64,000 nucleotides of DNA from Clostridioides sp. ES-S-0010-02. Its GTDB lineage: Bacteria > Bacillota > Clostridia > Peptostreptococcales > Peptostreptococcaceae. The stretch lies in assembly GCA_020641055.1 (NCBI GenBank), contig CP067345.1:2721317-2785316 (forward strand), in the 5' to 3' direction. Made by a program: the position numbers and the translations under genes. The notes under the pieces were generated by a model. It was given only the letters and a program-made list of their open reading frames with translations. It was not told where the DNA came from and made no database searches. Numbering within the stretch: position 1 is the stretch's first letter; each line of letters starts with the position of its first letter. Shown here one piece after another: positions 63,147 to 64,000 of this stretch.

Positions 63147-64000
63147 ATGGGCTTATTAAAAAATTCTTTGGCTAATTTAAAGGGGCACAAGCTTCGTGTC
63201 TTTGTAGCTTTACTTTGGATTATTATAGGAATAACTTCAGTAATACTTGTTAGTTCTATAGGTAATGGATTTCAAAAAGAAATCAAGAAATCTGTAAATA
63301 ACGCTAATCCTAATAAAACTACTATTTCATTTGAATCAGCTGATAACACAGGTCTTACCAATGATATGAGTATATTTTTAAAGCCATTCAATGCAAAAGA
63401 TTTAGAAGAATTATCATTTGTTGAAGGTGTAGAAAGAATTGCTCCTGCAAGAGATGGATTTAATCTTGATTCAACTTATTCTTCTGAGGCATCTTTTGAT
63501 AAAAAAACGACTTATGTGGAAGTTGGACCAGTAAAAAAAGATTCAAAAATAAATTTAATCTGTGGTAGAGATTTTTCCTTGGATGATGAAAAAAGAAAGG
63601 TAATTCTACTTACACAGCAAAGTGCAAGTGAAATTTTTGAAAATCCAGAAGACGCTTTAGGCCATGGTATTAATGTAAATGGAACTATATTTGAAATAAT
63701 TGGAGTATTGGATGATTCTTCTAACCAACAACAAGCTGGAGGATTTTTAGGAGGTTATCAAGATATGCAATTTATAACTTCTCTTATACCTAAAAAAGCT
63801 TTTGATAGTCTAATGAGTCAAAACTCTTACTCCACTGAAATTTATCAGTTAGACTTAGTTTGTTCTAAAGGATATAATGTGAATGAAGTTGCAAACAATA
63901 TTATAGCTAAACTATATGAAATGCATCCTGGTATCAATGGTTCTTATACTACACCAGACCCAACTGAACAAACAGCTTATCTTGAAAGCATCAATTCTAA
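63147..64000 (+). CDS. MacB-type ABC permease (3' end outside window)
   Basis: The open frame begins MGLLKNSLANLKGHKLRVFVALL with the first membrane helix ALLWIIIGITSVILVSSIGNG (~25-45). It continues as a MacB-PCD-type extracellular domain (FVEGVERIAPARDGF, GRDFSLDDEKRKVILL, ILLTQQSASEIFENPEDALG). About 284 codons are present; three more helices are expected beyond the edge. The ATG at 63147 has GGAGGTG upstream, inside the end of the ATPase gene. The context gives a HlyD-ATPase-permease exporter downstream of a BceRS-like pair. Confidence 0.9.
   Translation, partial: MGLLKNSLANLKGHKLRVFVALLWIIIGITSVILVSSIGNGFQKEIKKSVNNANPNKTTISFESADNTGLTNDMSIFLKPFNAKDLEELSFVEGVERIAPARDGFNLDSTYSSEASFDKKTTYVEVGPVKKDSKINLICGRDFSLDDEKRKVILLTQQSASEIFENPEDALGHGINVNGTIFEIIGVLDDSSNQQQAGGFLGGYQDMQFITSLIPKKAFDSLMSQNSYSTEIYQLDLVCSKGYNVNEVANNIIAKLYEMHPGINGSYTTPDPTEQTAYLESINS

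Overview
The window looks like a chromosomal segment of Clostridioides difficile or a very close relative. The DNA is very AT-rich, ribosome binding sites are strong (AGGAGG type), and GTG/TTG starts are common. It carries gene sets typical of that species: a pdaV-prsA2-csfV-rsiV-lbpA lysozyme-resistance operon, a spore-coat manganese catalase (cotG) next to ilvB/ilvC, and a hisZGCBHAFI operon without hisD. The species call rests on remembered gene order and protein families; no search was run. Most genes lie on the minus strand. No rRNA, tRNA, CRISPR array or intact insertion sequence was seen.

Layout. 1-9.5 kb: dihydroxyacetone kinase subunits (dhaL, dhaK), a YihY membrane protein, three small genes, alpha-phosphoglucomutase, an SGNH esterase, a YabE-like 3D/G5 cell-wall protein and an XRE-TPR regulator. 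9.6-16.3 kb: a lysophospholipase-like hydrolase divergent from a MarR regulator, then a less AT-rich block with a two-component system and a lantibiotic/bacitracin-type ABC exporter, probably acquired. 16.7-23.6 kb: a DUF255 thioredoxin-like protein, CotG, and the ilv operon under an isoleucine-type T-box with a CodY-like box at the promoter. 23.6-29.4 kb: a YgjP-like metallopeptidase, an XdhC protein and the sigma-V operon. 29.8-32.1 kb: a metallo-beta-lactamase-fold protein and an APC amino-acid permease broken by a one-base frameshift.

32.9-39.3 kb is the histidine operon. Its leader encodes a 24-residue peptide with five consecutive His codons, followed by an intrinsic terminator: a ribosome-mediated attenuator rather than the T-box more usual for his genes in Firmicutes. 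39.4-45.1 kb holds small and housekeeping genes (hemolysin III, DUF1836, azoreductase, a Fic protein with an altered motif, MATE exporter). 45.2-53.0 kb carries a BceAB-like ABC transporter, a c-di-GMP phosphodiesterase with a degenerate GGDEF domain, and NfnAB. 53.6-56.2 kb encodes a sulfurtransferase and a gamma-glutamyltransferase.

The right end (56.4-64 kb) is a peptide/antibiotic response cluster. A BceAB-like transporter, whose ATPase gene needs a -1 frame change at an A-AAA-AAG run, is divergent from a BceRS-like two-component system, which is followed by a MacAB-like efflux operon that runs off the window. The shared intergenic region contains a 65-bp tandem duplication that copies an operator-like palindrome together with the start region of the response-regulator gene. 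Envelope stress is a recurring theme: sigma-V/lysozyme, three antimicrobial-peptide-type ABC modules, MATE and MacAB. Two amino-acid operons (ilv, his) use different RNA-based sensing.
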